A stretch of 43,517 nt of DNA from Spirochaetaceae bacterium (GCA_028818385.1 JAPPNY010000076.1:24342-67858); one strand, 5' to 3'; shown: positions 14,652 through 25,612, counted from the first letter of the stretch. The notes: generated by a model not told the origin, from the letters alone. Numbers and translations are program-made.

Positions 14652-16683
14652 GCGGGCGTCCGGCTCCGGGAACGGTGGAGGATCCGTCGCGGCGGGGCTG
14701 GACGCGGAGGCATGGCAGCAGCGCCTGGACCGACTGAGCGCGGTGCTGGCGCCGATCGCCGACCACGCCAACGTCCAGGCGACGTGGCGCTGTCCGTACA
14801 AGGACCGGCACGACCGCTGCACCGCCGCCTTCGGCTGCCGCAACCAGCGGCGCCCCGAAGCCGGCGACCCGCGCTTCGCGTCGGGGAAGGACAAGCTCCG
14901 CTTCCTCTGTGCGGGCGACGACAAGCTGGACTACAGAAGTGCCTGGGAGGTCGACGCCGAGGCGGCGAGTTCCCAGGAACGGCCGGCTGGGCGCGCGTCG
15001 GAGCGCAAGCGACGCCGTGCGGGCGGGGAGATGGAGGCTGACCACCAGGGATCGGGGAGCGTGGCCTGCGGCGCCGAACGGCTGAGTCCGGTGGCAGGCG
15101 CCACGCTGTTCGACTACGCGGACCGCGCGTCGATGCGCGTCCCCAGCTCCTGCGCGCGCACCGGCATCTGCCACGAGTGCGTGGTGCGGGTCGATGCCGG
15201 CCTCGACGGGCTGAGCCCGCGCACGGAAGCGGAGCGCTTCCTGCAGGACCCGTTCCGGCTGGCGTGCCAGACCGAGGTCACGGACCGCTCCGCCGAGGTG
15301 GCGTTCCAGCCGCTGCGCCGCTCGCCGCGCATCCTCACCGACGGCAGCGGCGCCGGCCGCGAACGCACCCTCGACGCGGAGCTTCGGACCGACAGCGGCC
15401 CCGGCTCCGCCTCCCCGCGGGACCGCTTCTCCGGACGCGAGCTCGGTCTCGCCATCGACCTGGGGACCACCACTGTGGTGATGAAGGTTATCGACCTGGA
15501 AGCGGAAGCGACCATCGTCACCGCCTCCTTCGCCAACCCGCAGGGGTTCGCGGGAAGCGACATCATGCACCGCATCTCCTACGCGGCCGGCAGCTTCACC
15601 GAGGAGCTGCAGCACGCGATCGTCAGCGCCATCAACACCGAGATCCGCACGGTCGCCCGTTCCTGCGGCTTCCGGCGCACCTCGGTGACGCAGATGGTCG
15701 TGGCCGGCAACCCGACCATGCGCGACATCCTGTTCGGGCTGGACGTGCAGGGGCTGGGCCAGCGCCCATACCGCTCCAGCGTGGAGGCGGACTTCCGCGC
15801 CGGCCGCCGCGCCACCACCGCGCTGGAAGCGCCCGCGCGGCAGCTCGGCCTGCACCTGAACCCGCGCACCCGCGTGGTCGGCCTCCCGATCATCGGCAGC
15901 CACGTCGGCGCCGACACCGCCGCCTGCCTGCTGGCCATCGGCATGGCCGACACCGAGTGTCCGGTGATGCTGGTCGACGTGGGCACCAACACCGAGGTCG
16001 TGGTCGGCCACCGCGACCGGCTGATCGCCGCGTCCTGCCCGGCCGGCCCCGCGTTCGAGGGCGGGCTGATCACCCACGGCATGCCGGCCTACGACGGCGC
16101 CATCGAGTCGCTGGCCTGGGAGGGCGGGGGATTCTCCTTCCAGACCATCGGCGAAGCGCCGCCGGAAGGCATCTGCGGGTCGGGCCTGATCGACCTGGTG
16201 GCGGAGCTGCGCCGGCACGAGATGATCACGCCCAAGGGGGTGTTCATCGCCGACCGGCGGCTCAAGGAGATCGACGTGGTGCCCGACCGCATCACCTTCT
16301 CGCGCGCCGACGCCAGCGCGCTGGCGCAGGCCAAGGCGGCCAACTACTGCGGCCAGGTGATCGCCATGCGACATTTCGGCATCGAGCCGGCAGAGCTGCA
16401 CCGGCTCTACCTGGCCGGCGGGTTCGCCACCTACGTGAACGCGCGCAACGCCATCGATATCGGCATGCTGGCGCCGGTTGCGGCCGACCGGATCGAAAAA
16501 GTCGGCAACGCCGCGGTCGAGGGGGCTCGCATCGCGCTACTCTCCGAGCGTGAACGCGAGCGCATCGACGCGCTGGCGCAACGCATCGAGCACGTCGAGC
16601 TGGAACTGGAGCCGGACTTCTTCGAGCTGTTCGTGGACGGCTGCCGATTCGAGCCGATGCAGCTCGGCGCCGCACGGCGCTGA
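14602..16683 (+). CDS. Corrinoid activation protein, 2Fe-2S ferredoxin plus ASKHA ATPase (RACo/RamA-like)
   Basis: Residues 184-222 form a plant-type ferredoxin motif (SSCARTGICHEC, then LACQTEV). From about 281 the ASKHA-type domain follows (LGLAIDLGTTTVV, MLVDVGTNTEVVVG, ICGSGLIDL, LYLAGGFATYVN). Such proteins use ATP to reduce inactive Co(II) corrinoid to Co(I). The start is unsure: TTG 14602 gives 693 residues and overlaps the corrinoid gene by 50 bases, while GTG 14743 gives about 646. Both keep an unusual N-terminal region with Cys64, 73, 79 and 103 (WRCPYKDRHDRC, FGCRNQ, FLCAG) that known RACo proteins lack. The linker 120-155 is basic and low in complexity. Confidence 0.87.
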   Translation: MSWPSGSWSNGSRSTTERASGSGNGGGSVAAGLDAEAWQQRLDRLSAVLAPIADHANVQATWRCPYKDRHDRCTAAFGCRNQRRPEAGDPRFASGKDKLRFLCAGDDKLDYRSAWEVDAEAASSQERPAGRASERKRRRAGGEMEADHQGSGSVACGAERLSPVAGATLFDYADRASMRVPSSCARTGICHECVVRVDAGLDGLSPRTEAERFLQDPFRLACQTEVTDRSAEVAFQPLRRSPRILTDGSGAGRERTLDAELRTDSGPGSASPRDRFSGRELGLAIDLGTTTVVMKVIDLEAEATIVTASFANPQGFAGSDIMHRISYAAGSFTEELQHAIVSAINTEIRTVARSCGFRRTSVTQMVVAGNPTMRDILFGLDVQGLGQRPYRSSVEADFRAGRRATTALEAPARQLGLHLNPRTRVVGLPIIGSHVGADTAACLLAIGMADTECPVMLVDVGTNTEVVVGHRDRLIAASCPAGPAFEGGLITHGMPAYDGAIESLAWEGGGFSFQTIGEAPPEGICGSGLIDLVAELRRHEMITPKGVFIADRRLKEIDVVPDRITFSRADASALAQAKAANYCGQVIAMRHFGIEPAELHRLYLAGGFATYVNARNAIDIGMLAPVAADRIEKVGNAAVEGARIALLSERERERIDALAQRIEHVELELEPDFFELFVDGCRFEPMQLGAARR

Positions 16684-16716
16684 CAACAGAATCGAGAACC
16701 ACCAGGAGCAACAGGT

Positions 16717-17757
16717 TTGCGCGACGACAACGGACGATTCACGACGATAGGCGAGAACATACACACCACCCGCGTGCTGTTGCGCCGCGGCAAGCGCATC
16801 GTGGAGGCGCCGGACGGGCGCGAGTCGGTGCGCTTCAGGGACCGGGGCAGCGAAAGCGGTTACCTGCCGATCCCGGACGACGTCAAGCGCAGCCAGGACT
16901 ACGAGGAAGGCCGCGTCAAGCACGTGGGCATCGCGGTGCGCACGGCGATGGCCGGCGGCCCCGACGCCCCGATCGCGATCGAGTACCTGGCCACGCTGGT
17001 GCAGCGCCAGGAGCGCGCCGGCGCGGACTACCTGGACCTGAACGTCGACGAGGTGTCGCTCAAGCCGGACGAGCAGCAGGCGGCCATGGCGTGGCTGGCC
17101 GGCATGGTGCAGGACACCGGTTCGACGCCGCTTTCGATCGACTCCTCCAACAGCGACACGATCCGTACCGGGCTGGAGGTGGTCGACGCCGGCCGGGCGG
17201 GCCGGCCGCTGATGAACTCGGCGTCCCTGGAGCGGATCGACGTGCTGGACGACGTGAAGCGATTCGACACGCGGGTGGTGGTCACCGCCGCCGGCGAGTC
17301 CGGCATGCCGGCCGGCGCCGGCGAGCGGGCTGACAACGCCACGCGCATCATCGAGGCAGCGCTCGGCAAGGGGATCGAGGCGGCCGACATCTTCGTCGAC
17401 CCGCTGGTGTTCCCGATCTCCGTCGACATCGAGTTCGGCAAGCATTGCCTGGACGCCGTCCGCACGATCCGCGACCGCTTCGGACCCGACATCCATATCA
17501 CCGGCGGCTTCAGCAACGTCTCGTTCGGCATGCCGCAGCGGCGGCTGATCAACGACGTGTTCCTGCTGTTGGCGCTGCAGGCCGGCGCAGACTCCGGCAT
17601 CGTCGATCCGGTGACCAGCCACCTGGACGAGGTGCGCGGCATGGACCGCGAGTCGGTCCGCTACCGCATGGCCGAGGATCTGCTGCTCGGCCGCGACGAC
17701 CGCTGCAAGGCGTTCCTGCGCGCGCACCGCCGGGGACACCTCAACGAGGAGGCATGA
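16717..17757 (+). CDS. Methyltetrahydrofolate:corrinoid methyltransferase (AcsE/MtgA-like)
   Basis: This 346-residue pterin-binding TIM-barrel protein reads FTTIGENIHTTR at the start, YLDLNVDEVS, TPLSIDSSNSD, DIFVDPLVFP and the family signature ITGGFSNVSFGMPQR. Such enzymes exchange methyl groups between a corrinoid protein and tetrahydrofolate, the MT2 step of demethylase systems or the AcsE step of the Wood-Ljungdahl route. No CO dehydrogenase/acetyl-CoA synthase genes are here, so the MT2 role fits better. The start is TTG 16717 with AGGAG eight bases upstream. About 50 residues near the N-terminus (after GENIHTTR) are a family-variable insertion. Confidence 0.88.
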   Translation: MRDDNGRFTTIGENIHTTRVLLRRGKRIVEAPDGRESVRFRDRGSESGYLPIPDDVKRSQDYEEGRVKHVGIAVRTAMAGGPDAPIAIEYLATLVQRQERAGADYLDLNVDEVSLKPDEQQAAMAWLAGMVQDTGSTPLSIDSSNSDTIRTGLEVVDAGRAGRPLMNSASLERIDVLDDVKRFDTRVVVTAAGESGMPAGAGERADNATRIIEAALGKGIEAADIFVDPLVFPISVDIEFGKHCLDAVRTIRDRFGPDIHITGGFSNVSFGMPQRRLINDVFLLLALQAGADSGIVDPVTSHLDEVRGMDRESVRYRMAEDLLLGRDDRCKAFLRAHRRGHLNEEA

Positions 17758-17777
17758 GCCCATGACCGGGATACCCA

Positions 17778-18074
17778 ATGGCTGAGTACAAGGTGCTGTC
17801 CTGGCGCGGCATTCCCGCGCAGGTGAAGGTGTACGGCGAGGGGGGAACGCAGTCGGCGACGATGCCCGACCGCTACCAGACCGAGATCGACCGGGTCGCC
17901 ATGCGCGAGGGACTGGCCGGCAGCGACGCCTACCTGGAGCAGTGGAAGTGGGGGCCGCGGACGGCGCGCGACGGCAGCACCCGGCAGGTGCTGGACGAGG
18001 TCGTCGCCGAGCTCACCGCGGAGTGGGATCCGAAGCTGACCTCCGTGCCGGGCAGCGCCGCCGGGGATCGATAG
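17778..18074 (+). CDS. Small 'virulence factor' family protein (PF13769-like)
   Basis: The 98-residue protein with MAEYKVLSWRGIPAQVKVY and GSDAYLEQWKWGP matches my memory of the short family labelled 'virulence factor', often encoded next to methylene-THF reductase or methyl-THF genes. It is soluble and its molecular role is unknown. It follows the methyl-THF methyltransferase by 20 bases, in keeping with a link to one-carbon metabolism. The family name should not be read as evidence of pathogenicity. Confidence 0.7.
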   Translation: MAEYKVLSWRGIPAQVKVYGEGGTQSATMPDRYQTEIDRVAMREGLAGSDAYLEQWKWGPRTARDGSTRQVLDEVVAELTAEWDPKLTSVPGSAAGDR

Positions 18075-18102
18075 CGCCGGCCGCATCGGGGTACGGTACG
18101 GC

Positions 18103-18405
18103 ATGGCACCCCGCCCACGACTGACCTTCGACAAGACCGAGTTGGTGCTGATCGACACGGAAGCCAAGAAACCGGCCGTGCACAACCTGAGCCGCGACGA
18201 CCTGGTCCGGTTCCGGCTGACCAGGAAGCGGGCGTTCGCCGTCTACCGGTTCGTGGACGACGACGTGCTTGAGCTTCACGTGCGCGGCACCGTGGATCCG
18301 CTGCTTATGCGCCGGCGCCGGAACCGGGAGCTGTTCGACGGTTACCTGGACGGCGCCAGGAAGTTCTGCGAAGCGAACCAGATTCCCTTCGTGGACGAGA
18401 CCTGA
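18103..18405 (+). CDS. Small basic protein of unknown function
   Basis: A 100-residue soluble protein, MAPRPRLTFDKTELVLIDTE, with alternating hydrophobic residues suggesting a beta-rich fold in its first 65 residues. A basic patch (MRRRRNRELF) and a helical end (DGARKFCEANQIPF) follow. I do not recognise a family. It sits between the PF13769-like protein (28 bases) and the aldolase (21 bases) in the corrinoid operon, so it is probably co-expressed. Confidence 0.55.
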   Translation: MAPRPRLTFDKTELVLIDTEAKKPAVHNLSRDDLVRFRLTRKRAFAVYRFVDDDVLELHVRGTVDPLLMRRRRNRELFDGYLDGARKFCEANQIPFVDET

Positions 18406-18426
18406 GAGAAACGAGAGGAGCTCATC

Positions 18427-19203
18427 ATGAGAGTCAGCAAGACCCTGGCCAAGCTGCGCGCCGGCCGCGCCGTGCGCATCTGCGGGCTCGGCCACTACAT
18501 CCCCGCGTTCATGCGCCACGCCGCGCACCTGGGCTTCGACTGCATCTGGCTGGACCTGGAGCATCGCGCGATGGAGCAGCGCGAGCTGCAGTCGCTGCTG
18601 GTGCTGTCGCACCTGGTCGACATCGACGTGATGGTGCGCGTGCCGCTGGTCGACGGCGCCCAGCTCTACCGCGTGCTGGAGGACGGAGCCACCGGCATGA
18701 TGTTCCCGCTGGTCAACACCCCGGAGCGGGCGCACCAGATCGTGCAGGCGGTCAAGTTCCCGCCGACCGGCAGCCGCGGCATGGACGGCGCCGGCCTGGA
18801 CGGCGACTACTACCTGGACGCCGGTGAGACCTACGCGGAGGACGTCAATCGCGAGACCTTCGTGGTGGTCCAGATCGAGACCCCGCAGGCGGTCGAGAAC
18901 GCCGACGCGATCGCGGCGGTGGAGGGCGTCGACGGGCTGTTCATCGGCCCCGCCGACCTGACCCTGCGCATCCGGCACCACGAAGGCGACCTGGACATCG
19001 ACGCCGCCACCGATCGGGTGGCCGCTGCCGCGGAGCGCCACGGCAAGGCGTGGGGACGGCCGGGCGACGTGCCGTTGACCGCCGACATCCACGCCAAGGG
19101 CGCCCGGCTCCTGGTGCAGGGCAGCGAGTTCATGGGCATGATCAACGAGCTGCAGCGCGGCCGGGACGTATTCGACGATCTGCTGGCCGCCGAGTCCTCC
19201 TGA
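18427..19203 (+). CDS. HpcH/HpaI-type aldolase (GarL-like)
   Basis: The 258-residue protein has the class II HpcH/HpaI aldolase barrel: FDCIWLDLEHRAM near residue 40, VRVPLVDGAQ, GATGMMFPLVNTPE, KFPPTGSRGMDG, VVQIETPQAVEN with the metal-binding Glu, and VDGLFIGPADLT with the metal-binding Asp. Relatives cleave 2-oxo-3-deoxy acids, such as 5-keto-4-deoxyglucarate to pyruvate and tartronate semialdehyde (GarL). GAGAGGAG before ATG 18427 supports the start. The UxaA/GarD-type gene follows 31 bases later, matching a dehydratase-aldolase pair for sugar acids. The exact substrate is not visible. Confidence 0.88.
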   Translation: MRVSKTLAKLRAGRAVRICGLGHYIPAFMRHAAHLGFDCIWLDLEHRAMEQRELQSLLVLSHLVDIDVMVRVPLVDGAQLYRVLEDGATGMMFPLVNTPERAHQIVQAVKFPPTGSRGMDGAGLDGDYYLDAGETYAEDVNRETFVVVQIETPQAVENADAIAAVEGVDGLFIGPADLTLRIRHHEGDLDIDAATDRVAAAAERHGKAWGRPGDVPLTADIHAKGARLLVQGSEFMGMINELQRGRDVFDDLLAAESS

Positions 19204-19234
19204 GGCCGCCGTTCCCTCGCCCGCTCAGGCTGGA

Positions 19235-21961
<2,727 letters not shown>

Positions 21962-21986
21962 CGCCGCAACTCGCCACCGGCAGCGT

Positions 21987-22955
21987 TCAGAAGGGGATGT
22001 CCGGCTCCGGCAGCGTCTGCAGCGAGAGCAGCTTCCGGCGGATCTGCCCGGCCCAGGTGCTGTGCGGATCCGCGCGCAGATACGCCTGCCAATGCCGACG
22101 CGCCTCCTGGGTGCGGCCGAGCTGCACGCACGCATCGGCCAGGTTGCTGTGCGCGTCGGCGTAGTGCGGGTCCACGGCGAGCGCGCGGCGATAGGCGTCG
22201 ACCGCTTCGGCGGCGCGGCCGGTGTCGATGAGGGCGTTGCCCAGGTTGTTCCATGCCGCGACGTAGTCCGGCTCCCGTTCGACGGCGCGCAGATAGCTGG
22301 AAGCCGCTTCGGCGGCGCGGCCGAGCGCGTACCGGGCGTTGCCCAGGTTGTAGTAGACCTCGGCGGAGTCGGCACCGCGCTCGATCGCCTGCGCGTATGC
22401 GTCCACCGCCTGCTCGTGGGCGCCGGCCTCGTCCGCGTGCACGCCGGCGTCGAACCACGCCTCGGCGCCGTCCGGGTCCGGTAGCGCCTCCGTGCCCGGC
22501 CGCCCCTCGGTGCCCGACTGCGGGCGGAGCTCGACGATCCGCTCCTCGGCCGGCCGGGCGCCATCGACTTCGGCGGCGAAGTCCAGCAGGAGTTGGCCCG
22601 AAGGCTCGGCAGCCTCGCCGGAGCGCAGGCGCACCCGCACCCCGCCGCCGTCCCCGGCTGCCTCCAGGTGAGGGAGCACGTCGTCCGCATTTGGCAGCCA
22701 TCCCCCGATCTGGCGCAACGACCGCTTGAGTTGCCGCGTGGTGACGCCGGCGCGGGTCAGCGCGGCCACTGCGCGGGAGGTGGCGACGTCCCTGAAGTCG
22801 AAGGACGCCGACCGCCCTTCCCCCCGTGCCCGCCCTTCCCCTCGTGCCCGCCGCAGCAGCCCGCTCCGCACCCAGCGGCGGATCTCGCTCGGCGGCAGGT
22901 CCAGGATGCGGGCGAGCTGCCCCGTCGTGAACCGCGACACGACCGCCTCGCCCAT
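21987..22955 (-). CDS. MerR-type DNA-binding domain fused to TPR repeats
   Basis: The 322-residue protein begins with a MerR-like winged helix (FTTGQLARILDLPPSEIRRW, LLRRARGEGR, then a helix to about residue 80). A linker follows to about 165, then four TPR units (AEVYYNLGNARYALGRAAEA, AAWNNLGNALIDTGRAAEA, ADAHSNLADACVQLGRTQEA). MerR proteins usually dimerise by a coiled coil and bind small ligands. Here the TPRs offer a protein-binding face instead. GAGGAGG seven bases before ATG 22955 fixes the start. It begins two bases after the ligase stop and so ends the Ku-ligase operon, suggesting control of or participation in end joining. Confidence 0.82.
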   Translation of the reverse strand: MGEAVVSRFTTGQLARILDLPPSEIRRWVRSGLLRRARGEGRARGEGRSASFDFRDVATSRAVAALTRAGVTTRQLKRSLRQIGGWLPNADDVLPHLEAAGDGGGVRVRLRSGEAAEPSGQLLLDFAAEVDGARPAEERIVELRPQSGTEGRPGTEALPDPDGAEAWFDAGVHADEAGAHEQAVDAYAQAIERGADSAEVYYNLGNARYALGRAAEAASSYLRAVEREPDYVAAWNNLGNALIDTGRAAEAVDAYRRALAVDPHYADAHSNLADACVQLGRTQEARRHWQAYLRADPHSTWAGQIRRKLLSLQTLPEPDIPF

Positions 22956-22957
22956 GG

Positions 22958-23830
22958 CTACGCCTCCTCGATCAGCCGCTCGAACACCGGCGCCCGCAGG
23001 ACACCGGCGCGCGTCTGCTCCACGAAGCTCACCTCGCAGTAGAGGCCGGGCCGTACGGCCAGAGCGCCGGCCGGCATCTCGACCAGCGCATCATCGGTCA
23101 CGCGCTCGCGCAGCAGGCGCGCAAGACGCAGCCGCTCGTCCTCGCCATAGCCGGTGCCGACCCGGCCGGCATAGGTCAGCACGCCGTCGCGGTCCATCGC
23201 CACCGCGACGCTCTGGATGTCTCCGGTCTCCTGCGGCAGGTAACCGACGATCGCGCACAGGGCGTGCAGCCGCCGCTTCACCTTGGTCCACGCGTCCGAG
23301 CGCCTCCCGGGCCGGTACGGGCTGTCCAGGCGCTTGCCCATGATCCCTTCCATGCCCCTCGCGCACGCACGCTCGTACAGCGTGCGCCCTTCCGTCGGGA
23401 TCGCCTCCGAGATCACCATCGGTTCCGGGGTATCGAGCTGCAGCAGCCGCTCCCGGCGGACGCGCAGCGGGTCCGCCATGACCGGCTGGAAGTCCCGGTA
23501 GAGCAGATCGAAGGCGATGAACCCGACCGGCTGCCGCGCCGCCAGTGCCTGGGCACGGCGCGCACCGCGTGCCTGATCGCGCGGCTGCAGGGACTCGAAG
23601 TCGGGCACGCCGTCGGCGTCCAGGGCGACGATCTCGCCGTCGACCACGCTGCCGTCGGGCAGCGCGGCCAGGGGAGCGAGCTCCGGGTATTGGGCGGTCA
23701 CGTCGCGGCCGCCACGGCTGATCAACCGCAGCGAGCGGTGCTCGACGTGCGCCATGGTGCGGAACCCGTCCCACTTGAGCTCGAACAGGTGATCCGCCGA
23801 ATCGAACGGCGTGCCGCTGGTGGCCAGCAT
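22958..23830 (-). CDS. ligD: ATP-dependent DNA ligase, LigD ligase-domain type
   Basis: The 290-residue protein carries the adenylation motif ELKWDGFR (Lys19), VVDGEIVALD, VGFIAFDLLY, EGIMGKRLDSPYRPGRRSDAWTK (read as two adjacent motifs, EGIMGKR and the SDAWTKVKR end) and a C-terminal OB-fold (VSFVEQT). It seals double-strand breaks together with Ku. Unlike full LigD it has neither polymerase nor 3'-phosphoesterase domain. The N-terminus is short: homology probably runs about ten codons further upstream (PRLIAP precedes the Met), but no ATG/GTG start exists there. It lies 34 bases after ku. Confidence 0.88.
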   Translation of the reverse strand: MLATSGTPFDSADHLFELKWDGFRTMAHVEHRSLRLISRGGRDVTAQYPELAPLAALPDGSVVDGEIVALDADGVPDFESLQPRDQARGARRAQALAARQPVGFIAFDLLYRDFQPVMADPLRVRRERLLQLDTPEPMVISEAIPTEGRTLYERACARGMEGIMGKRLDSPYRPGRRSDAWTKVKRRLHALCAIVGYLPQETGDIQSVAVAMDRDGVLTYAGRVGTGYGEDERLRLARLLRERVTDDALVEMPAGALAVRPGLYCEVSFVEQTRAGVLRAPVFERLIEEA

Positions 23831-23864
23831 CGGGGCGATGAGACGCGGCAGATCCGGCAGATGC

Positions 23865-24749
23865 CTACACCGCCTTCTTCTTCGCCGCGGCTCCGCGCGC
23901 GCCGGCGCTCGGCGCCATCCTCTTGGGCGACGCCTCCGCGGCCGGGGCTTCCTCGGTGGAGCCTGCCTTCTGCGCCTCGGCGACGCTCTTCTTGAGGGCG
24001 TCCATGAGGTTGATGATCTTCGGCTCCTCCGCGTCCTCGGCCTGGACCACCTCCTGCCCCTCCACCTTCATGCGGATCAGCTCGGTCAGCTTGGTGTGGT
24101 AGCGGTCGTCGTAGGAGGCCAGGTCGAAGTCCTGCATCCGGGAGGCGCCGATCAGGGTGTTTGCCAGCGTCAGCTCCTCGTCGGTGACCTCCACGTCGAC
24201 CACCTCTTCGCGCAGCGACTCGGACGACTGCACCTTGGCGTGGTGATACAGCACCGTGAGCCCCAACAGGTCGCCGATCGGCCGCAGCAGTACGATCTGC
24301 TCGCGCCCGCTGATCACCACCTGCGCCAGAGCGTGCACGCCGTTCTCCTGCATGCCGCGGTGCAGCAGCGCGTACGGCTTCTGCCCCGGCGTGCCGTCGG
24401 GGACCAGGTAGTAGGTGCGGCCCGCGTGATACACCGGGTCCACCGCGTCGGGCGGGATGAACCCCTCGATGTTGATCGAGTGGTCGCTCTGCGTGCGCAG
24501 CTTCTCCAGCTCGTCGTCCTCGATGATGACGTACTCGCCCTTGCTGTGCTCGTAGCCCTTGACGATCTGGTCGGAAGCCAGCTCGCCGTGCTCGGGACAG
24601 ACCTTCTGGTACTTGACGCGGGTGTTGCAATCCTTGTGCAACTGGTTCAGCCGGATGTCGCCGCCCGACTTGCTCGCCGTGAATCCGCGCACCGGCACGG
24701 ACACCAGGCTCAACTTCAGGAACGCCTTCCAGCTCGATCGTGGAGCCAT
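23865..24749 (-). CDS. ku: Ku protein, non-homologous end joining
   Basis: The 294-residue protein shows the bacterial Ku core: SWKAFLKLSLVSVPVRGF at the start, NQLHKDCNTRVKYQKVCPEH, GYEHSKGEYVII, SINIEGFIPPDAVDP, TYYLVPDG, LRPIGDLLGLTVLYH, then a Lys/Ala-rich C-terminal tail (GAAAKKKAV) that often binds DNA. Ku homodimers ring broken DNA ends and recruit LigD. The ATG at 24749 has an upstream GAGAGGCAGG. Further up, on the minus strand, TACAAT (24796-24801) is a possible -10. It heads the ku-ligase-MerR/TPR operon. Confidence 0.95.
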   Translation of the reverse strand: MAPRSSWKAFLKLSLVSVPVRGFTASKSGGDIRLNQLHKDCNTRVKYQKVCPEHGELASDQIVKGYEHSKGEYVIIEDDELEKLRTQSDHSINIEGFIPPDAVDPVYHAGRTYYLVPDGTPGQKPYALLHRGMQENGVHALAQVVISGREQIVLLRPIGDLLGLTVLYHHAKVQSSESLREEVVDVEVTDEELTLANTLIGASRMQDFDLASYDDRYHTKLTELIRMKVEGQEVVQAEDAEEPKIINLMDALKKSVAEAQKAGSTEEAPAAEASPKRMAPSAGARGAAAKKKAV

Positions 24750-24795
24750 CTCTTGTTACCTGCCTCTCTTCGTTTCTCGGCTCCGGGCCGGCTCG

Positions 24796-24801
24796 ATTGT
24801 A
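24796..24801 (-). promoter_or_regulatory. Possible -10 box for the ku operon
   Basis: TACAAT on the minus strand, 47 bases upstream of the ku start, in the 145-base gap between vapC and ku. No convincing -35 is seen at the usual spacing, so the call rests on one hexamer in a GC-rich context. Confidence 0.3.
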
Positions 24802-24894
24802 GCATTTCGTCGCGGGGGAACCGGGCGAGCGCTTCGAGTTCCCAGCCGCGCGCCTCGCGGACGCAACGTAGCCGGCCGCGACCGCCCTCAGGCC

Positions 24895-25281
24895 TCAGGA
24901 AGGTCGCACGTATGGTGGGCGAAGGCGACGAAACATCGGGTAGTGACGGGTGTTCAACGTCTTCAATTCCAGTTCGTGGCCGTCCGCCGTAGCCGCGATC
25001 ATCCCATCAGCCAGACCCGTGCCGTGGGACGGCCCGAAGTCGCGACGATGGAGCCCAGCCGTCTTCGCGATCTCCAGGTCGACCGGGACCACGGGAAACA
25101 AGCGGACGAACTCCTCGAGCTCGAATGTCTCATCGCCCTCCCTCACACCGGCAAAGAGCTCGGCCACCGTTACCGCCGACAGAGAGATCTCTTTCTCATG
25201 CTCCCGGACAAACGCGACCGCTGCCCGCTCGCCGCGCAGGTAATCGATCGCGATGTCGGTATCCACGAGAAGGCGGTTCAT
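24895..25281 (-). CDS. vapC: VapC-type PIN-domain toxin
   Basis: The 128-residue protein has the PIN ribonuclease residues: Asp7 in RLLVDTDIAIDYLRG, Glu41 in TVAELFAGV, Asp in GLADGMIAATA and the LNTRHYPMF end. VapC toxins cleave tRNA or rRNA when freed from their antitoxin. The start ATG 25281 overlaps the antitoxin stop by four bases (ATGA), so the two are translated together. A longer frame to 25350 is not protein-like. Confidence 0.9.
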   Translation of the reverse strand: MNRLLVDTDIAIDYLRGERAAVAFVREHEKEISLSAVTVAELFAGVREGDETFELEEFVRLFPVVPVDLEIAKTAGLHRRDFGPSHGTGLADGMIAATADGHELELKTLNTRHYPMFRRLRPPYVRPS

Positions 25282-25520
25282 CGCGAAAGGTCTCTGTCCA
25301 GTGTGGCGCGCGCGCCGTGCATCTCGGCGAGGTCGCCTCGATCTGCCCACAGACCGGCGGCGGCTCGCAGCACGTCCCGCCGGCGCTCGTCTGCGTGGCG
25401 TCCGAGGTACTCGTCCAGGGCCTCTCGAATCAGCTCACTCATGGGTCTTCCGGTGCGTGCAGCCCGATTGCCGAGGCTGTCCCTCTGCTCGTCGGTCAAA
25501 TAGATCTGTGTTCTCGTCAT
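25278..25520 (-). CDS. vapB: VapB-type ribbon-helix-helix antitoxin
   Basis: The 80-residue protein begins MTRTQIYLTDEQRDSLGNRA, a ribbon-helix-helix strand and helix, followed by GRPMSELIREALDEYLG and a C-terminal region expected to wrap the toxin. GGAG seven bases before ATG 25520 supports this start. An ATG nine codons upstream is possible but less likely. It precedes vapC with a four-base overlap. A palindrome lies just upstream, fitting autorepression by the VapBC complex. Confidence 0.85.
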   Translation of the reverse strand: MTRTQIYLTDEQRDSLGNRAARTGRPMSELIREALDEYLGRHADERRRDVLRAAAGLWADRGDLAEMHGARATLDRDLSR

Positions 25521-25532
25521 CGTCAACTCCGC

Positions 25533-25551
25533 GTATACATTAGCCATATAC
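25533..25551 (-). promoter_or_regulatory. Putative VapBC operator
   Basis: GTATA and TATAC arms separated by nine bases lie 13 to 31 bases before the vapB start. On the minus strand TTGGCA followed 17 bases later by TAATGT could be its promoter, which would overlap the palindrome. This is an AT-rich spot in a GC-rich genome. Confidence 0.4.
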
Positions 25552-25612
25552 ATCACCCGTGCCAACCAACGCCCACGGCATCGCGGGAGCCCGCGCGACA
25601 TGGCCTGTACCC

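Noticed and set aside
14620..16401. A long minus-strand frame across the activator gene
   Set aside because: The plus-strand protein has clear ferredoxin and ATPase motifs. The opposite frame has none.
16717..17757. Wood-Ljungdahl acetyl-CoA pathway locus
   Set aside because: Only the methyl-THF methyltransferase and corrinoid parts are present. No CO dehydrogenase/acetyl-CoA synthase subunits are seen.
24750..24894. Small RNA or tRNA in the gap between vapC and ku
   Set aside because: No cloverleaf, T-loop motif or convincing stem-loop was found, only a possible -10 box and a short CCTCAGG repeat.
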